Numbered from the stretch's first letter, positions 48,721-61,710 are shown. The stretch: DNA of 64,000 nt from Perilla frutescens (GCA_026008535.1 BRKX01000012.1:27681848-27745847); one strand, 5' to 3'. Notes: generated by a model not told the origin, from the letters alone. Made by a program: numbers and translations.

Positions 48721-51347
48721 TCGTCCTTGAATAATGAGAAAAACAAACAAACTCAAGTAAGAGAGGACAATTTTGACAAGTTATGTTGTTCGGGCAAAAC
48801 AAATACTTTCAAACCAAACACATAGCCAACAAGACATTCTTGTACACTGCAACTACTAACTTGAATGACACATTGAATCAATGACTCTCACGGGAAAGTG
48901 TATCTCTTAACTGTATACTCTCAAACTGAATCAAATGCAAGGTTTACCAAAAGCTTGCCCATCATCTATACTCTCCTCTACACCTCATGCATGTGAATCA
49001 AGAACCATTAGGTCTTTCGATCTAGTTGTAATGTGGGCTCTTTGGTTAAGGTAGAAAAATATAGACTAAGTGACTAACATGGACTAATTGAGTCTCACTC
49101 TCAACTACTCCTCATCAACACCCCCTTAAACAATTTTCAGTAGAGTTAGACGTTGTCTAACTCTCTTCTTCCTTCCCAAAAGCCACTAGTCAAACAAGAA
49201 CACCAAAACCCTTTAATAACTCAAATTTTTGTTCTTCTTATGGACACTTGATTAGCTTTGCTAGCTTTTATTCCTCACAAACTCTTTTTTTTTAATTATA
49301 TATATATATATATATGTATAATTAAATAGCTTACAAGTTATATAATAGATTTATTATAGTTAGAGACTGAAAAATAAATTACTATCAGACTACTTTTGAT
49401 ACTTTTTATTTTAATATTTTTTAATCAAATTTCACAGGTAATTAATTAGTAATGAATTTTTCATTGAAAATTAATATAAAAATAAAAAAAATAAAAAATT
49501 TACCTAAAAAAGTACATATTGCACTATTGTGTGTGTGTGTTTAGTTTCAAATTTGAAAAAAAGTGAAAAATCCTATGACAAATTGCCTCAAATTTTCTTC
49601 TATGCATACACCTTGTATGATGTTGCAATTTTTTTTATAATAATTCATTTATTTATTTTTTGTAGACATTTTTATGTAATATGTGAATCTTTAAAAGATA
49701 CAAGTAATTCACTTTCTAAAATGGACTATAAGGACACAATTGAAAAATCATAATAATTAATAATTAAAATTTTAATTAATTAATTACCATATGTTTAAAG
49801 TATACCATAATTATGAATTATGGCTAGATAGCATTATCCTATTTAATACTGGAGTGTAAATGTGTAATGTTAGACGCTATGTCAATAAAAGTTATTGACT
49901 TCGAATTTAAATGTTACTCATGATTCATTAAAGAAAGTTTCTATGTATTATGCGTTATATATGGTGATAATTATCAACAAAAAAAATTACCTAATATTGA
50001 CATGTTGCAAGAAATAAAGTCAAACTTTTAAGAAAAAGTCTATGACCTTTCGCCACAATAAAACACTATAACTAAAAATCATTGTTTTTTTAGGTGATGA
50101 TGAAGAATCCATAAGCATTATAGGGCTATGATTGTGCTATATATATAGTTTAAACTATGTTTCTATGCACCAGAGATATCACAATAAATAATTAAAATAT
50201 TCGACTAATTAAAAAGGAAATAGTGAAATTGAAATCCATATTTTCACAATCACAAATTTATTCACTCCTTACACTATACAATCACAAACTCATTTTCTGA
50301 ATCCACCAATGAGGCAATTAAAAGAAAAAAAAAAGCAAAAACCATTATTTTTGTGAGCAGCACAATTGTTGGACGACCACGTCAAGATTCAGTGACGAAC
50401 CTGTTAAATCAAATATCAATTATTCGATATAGTAAATAAATGAATAATGCCAAATAATACACCCCACGCATTACAAATATTATATTTAACTATAATAAAG
50501 TTTCTATTGTTAGCAGGTGCCAAGTTGCGGAATATTCAATGGAGATGCACCTATGCATATGACTATAACTAAATTCCAATATATATAATTTTTGGGATTT
50601 GGAATTATATGAATAAATTAATTTTCCAAGAAGTCCTACCTAGGTAGAAACTAGAAAGTGTGGCATGTCGCTGTCCTATCCTTTGATTAATCAGAACACA
50701 TTTATTTAGTTTATTTTGACATATTATAACGCCAGCTGCATTTTACCCTTCCCACTTTATGATATGATATTTAGTTAAGCTTATATGATTATTTTATCAA
50801 CTTATGACATACAAACAAAAAAGTCGAAAATAAAAGGTCGATAAGTTGATTAGGTTGATGACAATATATATTGAAGAAAAAATATATGTATAAATGATAA
50901 TTTTTTTCATTCATATACTAAAATATTATAGTTGATTTATTTATGCTGTCATCGATTTTTATTCCTCTCTCTGAATCATATATATATATATATATATAAA
51001 TCTTATAGATGGGATTGCTTTTTAATATTTTTGGATAAATTGTTTGAGAATTAAGAACCAATATTAATTAAATAAAAGCAAAAAAGAACTTCCTCATCAT
51101 CAGAAAGCAACACACACGTATATATTAATCGAAGTGGAATTAGGGTGTCTCCAAGAATCAAGATTGGTGCCACTTAGATTGAACCAATGGTTATAAATCT
51201 TCAAGTCAAACAATGTCGTTCGTCGCTTCTTCTAATCAATAAAGGTTTGAATTTCGATTGTGAAATATTTTTTTAATAATAGGGTGATGGGATCTAAGTC
51301 ACATTTTATTATGAAATTATTTTAATCCATGTCAATAGACTTAATTT
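48721..51347. other. Gene-free AT-rich DNA
   Basis: No conserved reading frame or transposon terminus was recognised. (TA)n occurs near 49297-49313 and 50978-50997. Open frames such as 49529-49753 are AT-rich and unmatched. Confidence 0.5.
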
Positions 51348-51355
51348 GGGCGACA

Positions 51356-52250
51356 CAAGGATGAAAATATCGCTATCGCAACATATATCACAACTTCAAT
51401 TTTACGGATATATCACCGGATATATCGATATCGCATATCGATATCACATAAAATTGAAAAAAATGACGGAAATCATATTAAAATCTTGAAAATTTAGCAA
51501 GAAATTTTAGGAACTGTTATGACCTATTATTATGCACATATTCCACTAAATTTTTTGATAGAATTGTATTTTGAAAGCAAACATATGAATAATACATTAT
51601 ATAAATACCGTCTGAGACAATACATTTGATAAAATAATACATAATACAACATAAATTAACTAAATAAATATTATAAAGTATAATTAATACCAAAATGAGG
51701 ATCTATGAGGTTCAAATATAGTAGATGGAATGTCATCTTGTTCTAAACAATATTGGTACTAACTCATCACATTAGAGTAATTATGGATATAATTATGCAC
51801 ATGCGCTTGATTGTTTCTTGATTTCTTAGATTTCAATTTCGTATGATGTACGGGGAGAAAAACTTTAATGATTTGTCTATCATGTCCCCTAACTGAAAAA
51901 ATGAAAAAATAAAGCCGGTGCATCTCACTTTTCAATCTAAGACATCCGTTGGTCTCCCGATCTTCTTTCTCTTATAATTTTTTACAAAGTGAGTGTCCTT
52001 ATAAAGCAAAGAATATTGCAACTCAAATAATTACATTGAAAACCTAAAAAAGACCACAAAAATATATAGTATTAAATAAATATCAAAATATGTTATAGAA
52101 ATATAAAAAAATCGTGATATATTGCAATAATTTACGATATATTGTGATATTTCGCCGATACTTGAAAAAAAAGATATTCTCCCCAATATCCTTATCGCAA
52201 TGTCAATATCCGCGATATATCCGTGATATTTCGCGATATTTCAATCCTTG
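51356..52250. mobile_element. hAT-like non-autonomous element rich in GATATATC motifs
   Basis: An 895-bp element with terminal inverted repeats CAAGGATGAAAATATCGC (left) and CAAGGATTGAAATATCGC (right, other strand). Flanks are GGGCGACA (51348-51355) and GGGCGACG (52251-52258), an 8-bp duplication with one change. Both subterminal regions are packed with ATATCG/CGATAT and GATATATC words in clustered, partly palindromic order. No transposase is present. Similar 'CGATATATCG' elements are widespread in plants. Confidence 0.82.
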
Positions 52251-52412
52251 GGGCGACGGTATAATCATCAGTTTGATTCGGATTCAAATTTCTATATTTT
52301 TTGTATTCAAATTATTTGATCATTTGTTTTACTGTATTTAAAAAAAATACATGGATTTGTTATTATATAATGTCATGTACCACAAACATGTAACTCCGTT
52401 GTTAATGTTATA

Positions 52413-52783
52413 AGGGTGATAAATTTGGGTACGAATCAATGAGTCGAGCCGAGCCCGAGCATACACACTTATTCAAACTTGTTTGAAATGATATTGAATT
52501 TTCAAAGTTATATTTGAGCTTGTTTAATTACCTATCAAGTCGAGTTCAAACGAGTTTTAATCGAGTCAAACATGAGTCGAGCTCGAGTAGTTTAATATTT
52601 GTATACATGTTTGCTCTATTTTTTTTTCTTATAAAATTCAAGTTCGAGCCGAACTTTAAAATTTTATCAAACACAAAATTATGTTCAAATTTATTTAATA
52701 TATTTATCGAATCAAGTTCAAACAAGCTGTAAGTAAATGAACACGAGTTGATGATCGAACTATTTAGTTTGATTTTCAACCCT
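52413..52783. mobile_element. Old relative of the GAGCTCG hAT-like MITE family
   Basis: The left end AGGGTGATAAATTTGGG and, on the other strand, the right end AGGGTTGAAAATCAAAC are inverted. The interior has GAGTCGAGCCGAGCCCGAGC, TCGAGTTCAAACGAG and GAGCTCGAG, the same motif vocabulary as the element at 20688-21166. No target duplication could be found, so it is older or its ends are misplaced. Confidence 0.55.
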
Positions 52784-53591
52784 CATCACAATCCCCTTTT
52801 CCCAACTAAGAAAAAGATGCAAAATAAAACATATTCCAAAACCAGTCTTTAATTGATTACATTTTTTTGTACAATAATTTAAAAAGAAAATATTAATAAC
52901 TTGTTTTTTAGACAGGAAGTATGAATCAAGACACGCACACACATATATTGCCGTTCTATATTTAAAAACGTAAACTTTTACTAGGTGGTCTGAAATGAAA
53001 ACTAGCTAATGGCTTGGTGTATATATAAATAAATAAAATGGATAAATTTTCAAATAATGAAAAATAGAAAAATGTTGGAACGAACCCCCCTTATAAATAT
53101 AAACGGCAAAATAGGAAGGCCAAACTTAAGAATATGACTATATGAGTATCATAAATATCAGATACCTGCTTTTGTATTTTATTTTGAAAATTTTCGGGAA
53201 TAAAAACAACAAAAAGTATTTAAAATTCATTTAATTTGGATCCCGGAATGAGGCGTCATGTGCTTGAAATTCTACTTTGTCTTTCTTGGTTGAGGTCGTT
53301 GGTGGATTAATGAATTAAGCATGACTTTATTTTATTTTTTTTAAATATTCTTTTAAATTAATATATACACATTACTGATGCAACATGAGTTTAATTTATT
53401 ACTAGTCCTTCTCAAAATAAATTCCCAATTTAATGAGCCCACTATGCCACACATTACATTTATGTACTATCATGCACATATTCTTTTTATTTTTATGAAC
53501 TACCACGTATGAGGCCGAATTCAACCTTATTTCTTAATGATTAGATATCCAAGTCCAAAAACTAAAATTCTTACGCTAAAATTAGTCAATA

Positions 53592-53699
53592 GTTGTCCCG
53601 GTGGAGATGATTTAGTGGTGGAGTGAGGTTACTTGGAGACCAAAGATCATTAGTTCGAATCTCTTCAATACCACAGATCGGGTGCGTGAGTAAAAAAAA
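53592..53699 (+). mobile_element. tRNA-like SINE, copy 1, with perfect 15-bp target duplication
   Basis: A 108-bp body flanked by identical TAAAATTAGTCAATA at 53577-53591 and 53700-53714. It has an A-box-like GATGATTTAGTGGTGG about 15 bp from the start, a B-box-like AGTTCGAATCTC about 40 bp further on, and a 3' A-run. This is the internal RNA polymerase III promoter layout of tRNA-derived SINEs. It shares a core GTGAGGTTACTTGGAGACCAA with the copy at 45652-45760. No coding capacity; it would rely on LINE machinery. Confidence 0.88.
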
Positions 53700-53769
53700 T
53701 AAAATTAGTCAATAATTAATTAAGGAAAATTCTAAACACAACTTCCATTTTTTTACGTGCTATTTTATA

Positions 53770-54019
53770 CTTCTTCCATCCTAATAAGATAAGCTGATTG
53801 AGATTTTCACAATGATTAAGAAAAAGACGGTGAAATATAATTAATCAAAAAACTTCATAATATGCTTTTATTTATTTCTTTAAGAATGCATTAATGTTTA
53901 ATATAAACATATTAAATATGAGTATATATTAGTAAATTAACTAAATATATATAGAAATCGGTCTATATAATGGGACATCAAAAAAAGAAAAATAAATCTA
54001 TCTTATTGAACGAAGAGAG
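53770..54019. mobile_element. Stowaway-like MITE
   Basis: A 250-bp element between TA dinucleotides (53768-53769 and 54020-54021). Inverted ends: CTTCTTCCATCCTAATAAG (left) and CTCTCTTCGTTCAATAAG (right, other strand). These follow the CTCCCTCCGTCCC..ATAAGT pattern of Stowaway elements. Confidence 0.75.
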
Positions 54020-54021
54020 TA

Positions 54022-55615
54022 ATATGTTACTATTAATATGATAAGATTTTTTACTCCTAGCCACCAACATTTAAAACACTATCATATCCTCACCCCCTTC
54101 CATTCACATTCCATCCCCTTTCATTTATATCCTCCACCTCCTCCATTATGAAAAGGAAAAAAAAATGTCGAAAGACCCCCCAAACTTGAACACGTTTGTG
54201 AAATCTCGATAAACCACATAATATTTGTGTGGCCTATTTGCTATGAAAACTTTGATCACAAAATTATATTGAATGTTCCAGTGAAAAAAATTGCATTTTT
54301 TTTTTGGTCAAGAATCGTGTTCAAGATCATATTATACATTGTAATTTCAACATTAATTATTCTTCACCACCACTTTTTGTTTCTTTTTTTGGTTTAAGCA
54401 ACTAAGCAAGTAGATCGGCAGTTGTGATATTTTTTTTTTTTTTTTGTCATTATAAGATTCGACTTGGATTAATAGAGTTTTAAACTAATGTTTCACACCC
54501 TATATTTCATCATACAAATTTCCTTTTTATTTTAGTTTCAATTTTTTTAGAGAAGCTCGGATGTACCGAATATGGAGGGGGGTCTATTTGATGTTTTGTT
54601 TCTTCTTTTTTACAATGAAGAAGGTGATGGCGGTGCATGAAAGAGGTTTTGATTTTTATTTTAATTTTGATATGATTTAAGTATTAATTAAGGGCTACAA
54701 GATAAAATAGTCTATAAAAAATTTCATATTTTTAATTAATTATGAGGATTATAAAGAGAAATTTGAGAGTTATGAATAAAATGTCCATTGTTCTATTAGT
54801 CAGGCCCAATACATGTACGGCCCACATATTCAGCCCATCTAAATTAGATACTAAAATGAGCCTATGGAAGTCAAGATTAATGATATTAATGATCACGATC
54901 AGAACAAGGATATTTAATCATTTGGGGCAAGTGGAATGTCAAATTTCCCATATAATTTTCAGGAAAACTTGCGAAAGATATCTTCAACTTAAACGATTTT
55001 CACAGAAAAAAAAAATGACCCTTCAATAATTACATATGATAAATTCTCAAAATTTTTAAACATAACTGGCACCCTCCCTAAAAAAAAAACATATATAATT
55101 GGAACCCGATGAAATTTCAGCAATCGCATGCTCACGTCACGTGGTAGGATTCTTCATTATCTTTCTTTTTACTTTTTTTTTTTTTTTTCTGCATTGCTAT
55201 ATGAAGAATTATCCACGTGGAAAATTTTATCCTGAAAATCTAATCCATAAATATTCTCGTGCAATGGAATTCCTACTTTTTCTCCCTTCACATTTCAATT
55301 TATCAGCTTATAATTATAGTGAGAGTAGTAATTCTCGAGTTAAGAGTATTAAATTCTTATCTAAAAGAAGAGATGAAATGATATATAGAAATGGCATTCC
55401 TTTGAAAGAATCAAGCAAGAAGAAACTTGTTACAATTGTGATCCAATCTTTACCATTTCCCCTCCCTCCCATTTCTTTCTTTTTCCCTTTTCAAAAAGAA
55501 AGAATAACAGAGATAATTAAATTAACCAGCATTCTTTTTTTCCCCTTTTTGCAACCAAAATAAAAAAAAAGGAAATATACCCCCCCCCCAATGAGAATCT
55601 GTTTCAAATTAAAGT
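54022..55615. other. Gene-free DNA and 3' flank of the beta-xylosidase gene
   Basis: AT-rich DNA with long T- and A-runs and a C-run at 55581-55589. Two open frames (54742-55029 and 55099-55563) are low-complexity and unmatched. The last 100-200 bases are probably the 3' UTR of the minus-strand gene. Confidence 0.45.
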
Positions 55616-58600
55616 TCAAACCCTCACTCTCAATGAATGCTTGAAGCTTCCCACATGAAGAACATGCTCCCCCAATGCAACTTTCCTGCTCCCATTCTCA
55701 TCCACAACGCTCAAATGCTTACAAACATCGACGTCAAATCGAACCACCCCTTCTCCCTGAGGCTCCAAATGCAGTTTCTGAAATCCCAACAGCTGTTTCT
55801 GAGGTGCATTGTGTACCTGTGGGGGGCTAGAAAACAAGAATACTGTGTGACTTCCTCTCATTCCCCCCACATTCTTCACTCTCAGATTTATGTTGAACCC
55901 TAAATTCTTGCACCTCTCCTCCACAGCATCAATCGACTTACACTTTGATGATAAGCAAACATGCCCTTCTTCTAGAGGGACATGCACAACTTTTGGAGCT
56001 GTAACTAACTTATGATTGAATGTAGTGTAACTCAGTCCATCTCCGAATGAAAAGACCGTTTCACCCTTGTAGAATCGATACGTTCGGCCTGGGAAACCCG
56101 TCGTGGGGTTAGGCCTCATGTGCATATCAGTCATGTCCACTGTATCAGCATATGACTCAGGATACCATGTCATTGGTAGTCTACCACCTACATTGCAACA
56201 AAATGAGTTATATAAGTTCAATCTGCACGATATTATCTGCTTTGGACCTTGGCCCGAGTGCCCCATATAACTAACTAATATGGGACTCTATATATATATA
56301 TATAATGTAAGGATATTCAAGAAAGCTTACTAGGATTGTAGTCTCCAAATATCACGTCTGCAATGGCAGCTCCACCGGCTTCCCCGGGGAACCCGACCCA
56401 GAGAATACTCGTGATTTTCGGATCATCTTTAGCAAACTGCACATCCATACCTCCTCCGGACATTATTACAAGAATCACAGGTCCTTTAGAAACCTTTGCA
56501 ACCTCGGATATCAAGAGCTGTTGCTGTCCGGGGAGAGTAATCTTCAACCGGTCCAAGCTCTCTCTCTCTATTGATTGATCCGACCCCATAACAAGAACCA
56601 CAGCATCAGCAGCCGCGGCCACTTGCTTGGCTGCATCTACTTGTGCAGTAGCACACGACGTATCAGAACAGCCAGGCTGATACACCGTGGCTACAGAGGC
56701 CGTTAGGCCTTGCAACGGGGATGTGTACTTGCATGGAGTGCCTGAAAATCATCCCAAAATGTAAGAAAATTAAGATAGACTCTACAATGCCATGATCATA
56801 AATCAGAATGCGTTGAGCATACATATATACCTTCATAATTGCCTAACATGGTGTGTGTAGCATTAGCATTGGGGCCGATTACTGCTAAGGACTTGATGGC
56901 CGTAGATGATAGAGGCAACGAGCCCTCCAAGTTCTTGAGCAACACGATCCCTTCCCGTGCAACCTCACGAGCTAGATTCTGGTTTGCAGTCGTGCAGACA
57001 TCTTTAGGTCCGAGGTTGCCATACAGTTGCTTGCTTGGATTGCCATCAAAGAATCCCAATCTCATCATCGTTGCAAAATTGTTTGATATAGCTTTGTCAA
57101 TCGTTGTTTCATTGAGCAGGCCGCGGTCTACTGCAGTTTGAGCATTCTTGCTAAGGAAAGAGCCACAGTTGAGATCCAAACCTGCATAATAGAAAGTGAT
57201 TTAAGTCGATTCACAAACTAAAAGAATTCTTTCAAACTCAATTAGTATACCTGAGTTAACAGCCAATGCAGCTGTTTCTTCTGGTGTTTTAGTATAGTGT
57301 TGTGAATAAAACATCTCATTTAACGAATCACAATCTGAAACAATGTACCTGCATGAACCAAAACAAGAGCATCATTCCTAAAAATGTCGATTTTAATCCA
57401 TTTTCTAAGAAAAATGAGACTACACTTTACCCGTTCAACTTCCATTGGCCTCGAATCACACCAGCTAAGAGGTCAGGATCACCACAAGTGGGCTTGCCAT
57501 TGACTTGATTGTAAGAACACATAACACTGGCTACATTTCCATCAAGAACACAGCTCTTGAAAGGCGGCTGGAACGTGTCATCCATATCTTGCTGTGTTAC
57601 CTAAACTCATATGCAGAAACATGTTAATTAGAGATCGGTTGATGATTAAATTCATTACAACTTTTCATAAGTTTTGATCCATATTTTGTTATTGTCAACT
57701 AGTACCACAGCATTGAAAGTATATCTCTGTATCCCTTTCCAATTATCGACATCATAAGCCGTGTAATGCTTGCAGCAAGCAGCAACTTTGAGGCCCTCTT
57801 TATCACCATCGTCTCTTTGCTGCAGACCTCTTACATATGCAGCACCATATTTGCTCGAAAGCACGGGGTCTTCTCCCGGAGTTTCCTGCCCTCTTCCCCA
57901 TCTGGGATCGCGGAAAATGTTGATATTAGGCGACCAAAACGTCAGTCCAGCTAATCCAACGTTGTACATTGCTCTTGCTTCAGTGGAAACTACCTGCATT
58001 ATACATCAAGATTTTTCAAATCTCAAGGCCTATTACCTAATCCAGTTGTTTTTGGTAAAGATTAGTTGCAACTTTTTGACTAATCCCACATTACTAGGTC
58101 ATCTAAAGCTATGATTATTAAAAGGGGTGTTACTTGTTTTTGTTAGTTAGCAAGATTAAATCATGCTAGCTAGTTTGGCTAACAATATCGGTGATTAATC
58201 TTCGACTGCTAAGCAGTCTTAATCAGATGATCAGTATTTTCAAGGATAAGACTTTCTCTTTCACCAAATAATGACTATGATTCAAACTCCAATAATGAGA
58301 GGTTACACTTACACCTACCTTTTGGAAAGTAATCTTAAACAATTTCCTCTTTCAAAAATCTAATGCTTTTTGTCGATTGATCATTTTCTGAATTGTTCAA
58401 TCAATGTAACGACGTCTGTAATACGACAACTAGTGATCATCACTTCTGCCGGAACACTAAATACAAGCTTGCCGTCGTCGGCATATATATATATATATAT
58501 ACATATAACTTAATCAACCAATGCTCTTAAATAAAAATTTCAAGAATATTATGTGACAATGACATACGTGTTGAGTAATGCAAATGCCAGTTCACATTAA

Positions 58601-59373
58601 AACCTTTTGTACGAAACCATTTTGTTTTTTTTCTTTCTTTCTTTCCCAAAAGCTCAAGTTAACTAAAACTTGATCATTTGAATCTGGATTCTTGAAGAAG
58701 GCCTAATTCAAATATTAGCAATGCAGATGAAAATAATTCGAGTGAAACAGACAGATCAATACTTTACAACTTCAACAAACAATCTAAATCCATCAAATTT
58801 CAAATCTTGAAAAACACACACACACACACACACACAATCGCATGAACCAACCAAAGCACGAAAAAGATGTCTGAAACAATGAAAGCTGCAAGAATGTTGA
58901 AGTGCATTATTAACATGAATGAAACAAACATACATCATTACCTTCCCAATGGTCTCAAACAAGGATTCATTGAAGGTGGCCGCGGTTAGGATGACCTGAG
59001 GGAAGCTAGTAGCGCCCGGAACAAGGCTCGAAAACCGGGTTCCCGGCCCGACATAAGAGACTCCATGTAAGGCCTCGGACCACCACTCGTAGTTCGGAAT
59101 TCCAAGCCTACTAACTCCCTTTGCAGCATTGACGAGCCAGCCGATTTTCTCCGGCAGAGTCAGCTTGCTCACTAGGTCACTAACTCGGGCTTGCACTCCC
59201 AATGACGGGTCGCAGAAGCTGAAGTTCTTGAGCCCGGGATTGTTGGCTACGTCGCAGGCGTAAACGGGCTGAGTTTGAGCAAGAGCGGGCCGGAAACAGA
59301 GCATGATGAAGCAGAGAGCTGCGAAACAGGGGAAAACCGAGTGTTTTGCAGGGGCCATTGATTTGTTCATCAT
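55616..59373 (-). CDS. BXL4: Glycoside hydrolase family 3 beta-D-xylosidase, BXL4/XYL4-type (7 exons)
   Basis: Apoplastic exo-hydrolase that releases xylose (often also arabinose) from wall polysaccharides. Exons on the minus strand: 59373-58942, 57993-57706, 57600-57431, 57348-57251, 57181-56831, 56741-56331 and 56187-55616. All have GT-AG ends and matching phases, giving 773 aa, the usual plant length. Seen: a signal peptide to about Ala32 (LALAQ), YACD, RLGIPNYEWWSEALHG, PGATSFPQVI, the DPRWGRGQETPGEDP block, CCKHYTAYD, CSYNQVNGKPTC, YIVSDCDS with the nucleophile Asp302, LDLNCG, the C-terminal GH3 domain (VMGSDQSIE, VGFPGEAGG, RLPMTWYP) and the FnIII-like end (PGRTYRFYKG..FSFGDGLSYT). Wording is closest to Arabidopsis BXL4 as I recall it. 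The start at 59373 is chosen over an upstream ATG at 59484, because the TATA box lies between them. Confidence 0.95.
57994..58941 (-). other. Intron 1 of the beta-xylosidase gene
   Basis: A 948-bp intron, longest in the gene, with (CA)n at about 58814-58834 and (TA)n at about 58484-58501. It contains no recognisable exon or transposon. Confidence 0.75.
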
Positions 59374-59456
59374 TGACCACCTCCCCTGCAGAGAGAGAAA
59401 AAGAAAACAGAATATGTAACGATGGAACACTGGCGAAGCAGTCTTGAGAAGTGGGG

Positions 59457-59463
59457 ATTTATA
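59457..59463 (-). promoter_or_regulatory. TATA box of the beta-xylosidase gene
   Basis: On the minus strand TATAAAT preceded by CACCTGT, 84-90 bp before the start codon. It predicts transcription start near 59430 and a leader of about 55-60 nt. Confidence 0.7.
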
Positions 59464-60633
59464 CAGGTGAAGGTGATGAATCAATAATATTACGGTGTGT
59501 TAAACATATATGATTTGTGGGAATATTAAATAGATGTTGTTTTGTAGCAACCCGTGATGGATAAATGAAAGATAAGTGTTTTGGGGTCCATTATAATATG
59601 GCACTTTGTTTACTTCTTACTCCAGGGAATCTCTCTCTCTCTCTCCCTCTCTCTCTCTCTCTCTGTAAAAAAAAAAAAAAGAAAAGTCCAAGATTTTGTT
59701 GGAAAGCAGGACTATATAATATTATATGAAATCCGTGAAGATTTTTCCTTTCATTAGGTTTTTGTTGTTTGTTTACGAGTTTCAATAACATGTTTTGCTT
59801 GAAGGTTTATTGGCTGAGATGAAAGGAGCCATGGTTGAGCTTTTAATGGATTAAAAAACCTCGATTAAATATGGGTGATAGTGGTTTTTGTGTACTATAT
59901 ACCTAGCTAGCTGTAATAATTTAGCAGTACAAAATAGCAATCAGTTTAGTCTTAGGGAGGATAAATTAATTTATGGGATGAATCATGATTTTTTTTTCTT
60001 TAATTGTGGGATTGAGATTATATTATTTGATAAACTCAAGTTAATTTAAATGGTTTCGTAAGTGGTCCTATTTTTTCTAAAAATATTGGCAAATGATAAA
60101 GTTAAAGGTTCACATCTCTTTTCCCAAATTCTAGAAAATATATAGCATTATACATCCTACCTTGATTAGGACTTTAGAATAAATTAGTGAGAAAATTACT
60201 TTCGCTATAAAACAATAGGGACTTTTGTTCTAATGTTTCTTTCTTCAAATTTATGTGGATGGATAGATATATAATAGTTTGGAAACAATCAACAATCTTT
60301 GTAGATTATCATGACTCTAAACTGATTGTTTAGATGATAAAAAATACAACTGTAAACAAATCAAATTTCAAAAATTTATGATACAACAACATTCATCAAC
60401 CATTTAAATTGATTTTTAGAACACTTAATTTGCTTGAGATTCACATTTTATGAAATTATTTAATATCATTTTAGAAAATCTTCTCCCGAAATAAATTCTT
60501 CAATTAACGTAAAACTGTTTCATATATTTCTCATCACGAATTTGTGAAAATTCTGACTTAGAAAAAAAAATCTAAAGTAAAACGTGAATCCTAAGCGGGT
60601 GATACCCGAGCCGCAAGAGGTGAAGCCGCCAGC

Positions 60634-60664
<31 letters not shown>

Positions 60665-61193
60665 TAATTTGTATAATCGTGTTAGAGAGGTGCGCTTGAA
60701 GGATGCGCAAGGCCCGCGATTGGTTGGTGAACGAGCTTTCGGTAACTTTATGTTTCTCTACTTTTTTACCAGCCATTATTTCCGTTTCACTGTATTTTCT
60801 TCAAATAAAATTAAAGTATTGCTTCTATAAGATTAGCAATAATTTTATATCTGTATATGGCCTAATTTGCAGACATTATGCATTCATTAATGTACACAAT
60901 TATAGTTATAATGAAGTTAATTGAAGATGATTTATTTAGTAGTTTATTTTTCCGCAAGTTAGTTTTTTTTAATTGCAAGAACATAATACAATAAAAAAAG
61001 TAAATTAATTGATTTTATGTTAATAGTTCGCGTAAATGTCTTTCTTTCTTTTGTTATTCATAGTATATTGTTATGTTTGTTTTAGTTATTTATTTAATAT
61101 CATTTTTATGAAAACTTTGAATTGTGTATTAATCAAATTGTTATTATAATTTTGATTTTAATTAATTTTTTAAATTTATAATTTTTTTGTATT

Positions 61194-61362
61194 TAGTTAA
61201 ATTGCGGGTAACAAACACGAGTATGGACAGTTAGATTCCCAGAGGGTATGGGGGTAGATATAACGATTGCTACACACGCGGCTAGGGGGACATGTACGAG
61301 TATTTTTTTAAAACGTGGGTATGGGAACGGGTACCATAGTACCTTACCCATTGTCATCCCTA
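61194..61362. mobile_element. Fragment of a GGGATGACAATGGG-type plant MITE
   Basis: The right end, read on the other strand, is TAGGGATGACAATGGGTAAG, followed inwards by GTACCCGTTCCCATACCC. This is the usual end of a common plant hAT-like MITE family. The left end TAGTTAAATTGCGGGTAAC is a weak inverted match. No target duplication was found. Confidence 0.45.
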
Positions 61363-61604
61363 CCCCTAGCGCCCCCACCCCTTCCATTTGCTTCTGTTCA
61401 CACCATCGAATCTTCTTTACACACTATTAAATAAAATAATTTAAAAATAATGATTTTTGTGATTACCAAAATACCATTTTACTTACTTTCATACACTACA
61501 AATTTTTTTTATATATACACCACTAAATAAATAATAAATGGGAAGTGTAAGAGACACCGCTCCATCCCCTTAAGAAAATTCATGGATCCGCCACACACAC
61601 ATCA

Positions 61605-61710
61605 AATAATGGGTCATCGGGTTCTTCGAAGCGGTTCAACCGGTTGAACCAATGACCCAATTAATTTATCCGTTCACTAACCCGTCCGGGTTTAAATTAA
61701 AACATTGGTC
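61605..61710. repeat. MITE-like fragment with perfect GGTTCAACCGGTTGAACC palindrome
   Basis: An 18-bp perfect palindrome at 61633-61650 is followed by GACCCAATTAATT and ends near AAATTAAAACATTGG. This resembles plant MITEs whose ends read CCAATGTTTTAAA and whose interior carries CCGGTTGAACCGG words. Superfamily not assigned. Confidence 0.5.

Noticed and set aside
59374..59484. Upstream in-frame ATG for the beta-xylosidase
   Set aside because: A TATA box (59457-59463) lies between it and the ATG at 59373, and the extra residues do not look like a plant signal peptide start.
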